From Hyphomicrobiales bacterium (GTDB lineage Bacteria > Pseudomonadota > Alphaproteobacteria > Rhizobiales > Aestuariivirgaceae), in NCBI GenBank assembly GCA_027030295.1, contig JALVFB010000386.1:1-6867 (forward strand): DNA of 6,867 bases, read 5' to 3'. The position numbers and the translations under genes are program-made. Positions 4,911-6,867 of the stretch are shown here, piece by piece. Positions within the stretch are counted from its first letter, which is position 1; every line of letters starts with the position of its first letter. Below the pieces are notes generated by a model. That model worked only from the letters and a program-made list of their open reading frames with translations. It was not told the origin of the DNA and ran no database searches.

Positions 4911-5903
4911 CTATTTCGTCACCAACATCCGTTCCTTTTCCGGCAACCAGCGCACGCCGCCCTCGGCGCGGGCGTCCACCACGAAGGACAGCGCCACCTT
5001 GCGCGGCTTCGGGCTGTGCACCTTCAGTTTCTTGGCCGCAAGGCCCGCCACCGCGCGCAATGCCTCGCCCCAGGCGCCGGGGCCTGTGGAATGGGGGTTC
5101 ATGCCCAGCCTGCGACGCAGGAGGCCATTGGCATAGAGCGCCGCATATCGCCGGATGGAAGCGGGATGATGATATTCCGATTGCAGGGACACGTTCAGTT
5201 CGCCCAGATTTTCCACCGCGTGCGGCCACATGAGGGGAAAGCTCACGCCCTGCCCCGGGCCCAACACCGCTTCCGTCCCCTGGCTCAGCCATTCCGGTTT
5301 CAGCGGCACGTCTTCCAGCTGCTCGCGCAGAATGATGCTCTCGCGCCATTCGTCCGGCACGGGAAATTTCGCCGGATCCCACAGAGTGAATTTCTTGTGG
5401 CCGCGGATGTGGAACAACAGCACCTCCGCCACGTCGATGTGTGGCGTCACCTTCGCCGTGGGGCCCGAGATGAGCAGGTTGGTGTAAAGATTGAAATAGG
5501 TGAAATGCGCCACCCGGCGCTTGAACTCGTCATAGGCGGCGCGCATGAGCCAGTAGAGATCGGGCGCCAGCTCGTGCAGGTGCTCCACCTGCAACCACAG
5601 CCGCCCGGCCCGGATCAGCTCCAGCACTTCCCAGCCGTTCACCTTTTCTCCGGGCCGCGCCAGCAGGCCCTGCACCCAATGGCCATAACCGCCCTCGTCG
5701 TCCGGTTCGACGACGGAAAGATTGTAATGCATCGGGCCGGCCTTGGCCGCGCGTTCGATGATGCGGGCAAGATGGGCGTCGTCGAGAGCGGCCAGGTCGG
5801 CCAGGGCATGCTCGAACACCACCACCTCGCGATTGACCCCGGCCAGTTCGGACGTGTCATTGCGAAGCAGGTATCCTTCCGCGATGTCGGCAACGTGTGT
5901 CAT
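4911..5903 (-). CDS. JmjC/cupin-like putative Fe(II)/2-oxoglutarate-dependent oxygenase
   Basis: A 330-residue protein with a bacterial JmjC (cupin_8-like) core. The facial-triad motif is visible: His155-x-Asp157 in TPHIDVAEVLLFHIRGHKKF, and the distal His228 in FPLMWPHAVEN. Lys171, in the GHKKFTLWDP strand after the triad, is a candidate for binding the 2-oxoglutarate carboxylate. The C-terminal YANGLLRRRLGMNP segment is common in this bacterial group. Such enzymes hydroxylate protein side chains or small molecules; the target cannot be inferred. GGGGAG lies 8 bases before the ATG at 5903, supporting that start. It is the first gene of a likely run with the acyltransferase (55-nt gap) and perhaps bluB, and comes 125 nt after the dihydroorotase stop. 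The fold call is good; enzymatic activity is inferred from the intact triad, and a regulatory cupin role is possible. Confidence 0.75.
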   Translation of the reverse strand: MTHVADIAEGYLLRNDTSELAGVNREVVVFEHALADLAALDDAHLARIIERAAKAGPMHYNLSVVEPDDEGGYGHWVQGLLARPGEKVNGWEVLELIRAGRLWLQVEHLHELAPDLYWLMRAAYDEFKRRVAHFTYFNLYTNLLISGPTAKVTPHIDVAEVLLFHIRGHKKFTLWDPAKFPVPDEWRESIILREQLEDVPLKPEWLSQGTEAVLGPGQGVSFPLMWPHAVENLGELNVSLQSEYHHPASIRRYAALYANGLLRRRLGMNPHSTGPGAWGEALRAVAGLAAKKLKVHSPKPRKVALSFVVDARAEGGVRWLPEKERMLVTK

Positions 5904-6028
5904 GCTGATACTCCCCGCCTGGGCTGTCGCTCACGTTCGTGTGAGAGCATGCAGGAGGCGTGCCACGGCGGGGATGAATCGCCGGCAAACGACCTCGGAA
6001 AAAGGCCGGCGGGGTGAATGAAAGGTAA

Positions 6029-6867
6029 TCACCCTTGTGCGGGCATCAGGGTTTCCACGAAGCGGGCGGGGCGGCCCGTGGGGGTGTCGGCGACGATCTC
6101 GCCCTCGCGCATGACGATCTGTCCGCGCACGATGGTCATCGCCGGCCAGCCCTTCACCCGCTTGCCGTCATAGGGCGTCCAGCCGGCCTTGCTGGCGATC
6201 CAGTCGTTGCTGATGGTGCGTTCGGCCCGCATGTCGACGATGGTGAAATCGGCATCGTAACCGGGCGCGATGGCGCCCTTGGCGGCGATGCCGTAGATGC
6301 GCGCCGGGCCGTAGCACAGGAGATCCACCAATCGCAGCAGGCTCAGCCGCCCGGCGTTCACGTGATCGAGCATGATGGGCAGCGTCGTCTGCACCCCCAC
6401 CATGCCCGAGGGGCTTTCGGGATAGGGTTTCGCTTTTTCTTCCAGCGTGTGGGGGGCATGGTCGGAGCCGATCACGTCCACCAGCCCGCTGTTGACGGCG
6501 TGCCACAGGGCGGCGCGGTGTTCGGGGCCGCGCACGGGGGGGTTCATCTGGCACAGCGTGCCCAGCTTGCGGTAGCACTCATCGGTGAGGGTCAGATGGT
6601 GCGGGGTAACCTCGAAGGTGGCGAAATCCTTCGCCAGCATCAACAGCGGCAGTTCGTCGGCGGTGGTCACGTGCAGCACGTGCACGCGCCTGCCTTCGGC
6701 CTGCGCCAACCGCAACAGGCGTTCGGTGGCCCTGTATGCCGTGTCCGCGTCGCGCCAGACGGGATGGGTGGAGGGGTCGCCGGGTTTCCTGAATTTCTTG
6801 CGCGCTTCCAGGCGTTCCTCGTCCTCGCAATGAAAGGCGGCGCGGCGGGAGATGTGGCGCAGGACAT
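6029..6867 (-). CDS. pyrC: Class I dihydroorotase (PyrC-type amidohydrolase), N-terminus outside window
   Basis: About 278 C-terminal residues are present; the frame stays open through the right edge. Dihydroorotase interconverts carbamoyl-aspartate and dihydroorotate in pyrimidine synthesis. Visible signatures in order: FHCEDE (metal-ligand His), HPVWRDADTAYRATERLLRLA, RRVHVLHVTTADEL (second His), EVTPHHLTL, CQMNPPVRG, and GSDHAPHTLEEK, which carries the catalytic, metal-binding Asp. GMVGVQTTLP follows, and then the C-terminal strand region with PGYDADFTIVD. The HxH motif of the first barrel strand should lie beyond the window. These features match the class I enzymes rather than the E. coli PyrC class. 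Intact ligands argue for an active enzyme and not the inactive PyrC-like partner of aspartate transcarbamoylase, although the unseen HxH is needed to settle this; a related cyclic amidohydrolase such as allantoinase is less likely. No clear terminator follows it. Confidence 0.88.
   Translation of the reverse strand, partial: VLRHISRRAAFHCEDEERLEARKKFRKPGDPSTHPVWRDADTAYRATERLLRLAQAEGRRVHVLHVTTADELPLLMLAKDFATFEVTPHHLTLTDECYRKLGTLCQMNPPVRGPEHRAALWHAVNSGLVDVIGSDHAPHTLEEKAKPYPESPSGMVGVQTTLPIMLDHVNAGRLSLLRLVDLLCYGPARIYGIAAKGAIAPGYDADFTIVDMRAERTISNDWIASKAGWTPYDGKRVKGWPAMTIVRGQIVMREGEIVADTPTGRPARFVETLMPAQG

Noticed and set aside
5930..5945. Short palindrome (CTCAC...GTGAG) upstream of the JmjC-like gene
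   Set aside because: Only 5 bp per arm; in GC-rich sequence this is expected by chance and no promoter is aligned with it.
5980..6011. 7-bp inverted repeat CGCCGGC/GCCGGCG between the dihydroorotase and JmjC-like genes as a terminator
   Set aside because: The 18-nt loop is large, competing pairings exist, and the T-run on the - strand falls within the loop rather than after the stem.
3830..6017. Two long + strand open frames (467 and 414 codons)
   Set aside because: Both are antisense to well-supported genes, overlap each other, and show no motifs; they are typical artefacts of GC-rich DNA.

Overview
The window is GC-rich, with dense coding and long spurious open frames opposite the real genes. 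Gene content and protein style suggest a Gram-negative proteobacterium, most likely an alphaproteobacterium. That placement is an inference from FadL/OmpP1-type outer-membrane proteins, an aerobic BluB and a class I dihydroorotase; no marker gene fixes it. No rRNA, tRNA or CRISPR array was seen.

Layout. Bases 1-1970 (+ strand) hold a tandem pair of FadL-family outer-membrane proteins: the C-terminal end of one (cut by the window edge) and a complete paralogue at 606-1970. A strong intrinsic terminator (407-439) follows the first. An AT-rich leader with a perfect 14-bp inverted repeat precedes the second. Everything after 2000 that encodes protein is on the - strand. Read in transcription order these are: a truncated class I dihydroorotase (pyrC type, 6867-6029), a JmjC/cupin-like putative Fe(II)/2-oxoglutarate oxygenase (5903-4911), a CelD/BcsL-type GNAT acyltransferase (4855-3674), a BluB-type 5,6-dimethylbenzimidazole synthase (3612-2938), and an Ogt-type O6-methylguanine-DNA methyltransferase (2473-2003), which converges on the second FadL gene.

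The unusual part is the gene-free stretch 2480-2937. It contains a compact element of about 256 bp (2653-2908) bounded by perfect 18-bp terminal inverted repeats and lacking any credible ORF: a MITE-like non-autonomous insertion. Inside are two further perfect inverted repeats. One has 26-bp arms whose 31-nt spacer itself folds into two small GC-rich hairpins (a branched structure). The other has 17-bp arms with a 4-nt loop. An AT-rich tail follows. Eleven bases outside its left end, on the ogt side, the - strand carries a four-run G-tract matching the G-quadruplex consensus, about 150 bp upstream of the ogt start.

Functional links. The oxygenase, acyltransferase and bluB genes are co-directional with 55- and 61-nt gaps and may be one transcript, but no shared pathway can be deduced. 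The FadL pair probably imports hydrophobic compounds. The repeat element may insulate bluB from ogt or alter ogt expression. I see no defence system or clearly novel multi-gene system; the structured MITE-like element is the best candidate for something undescribed.
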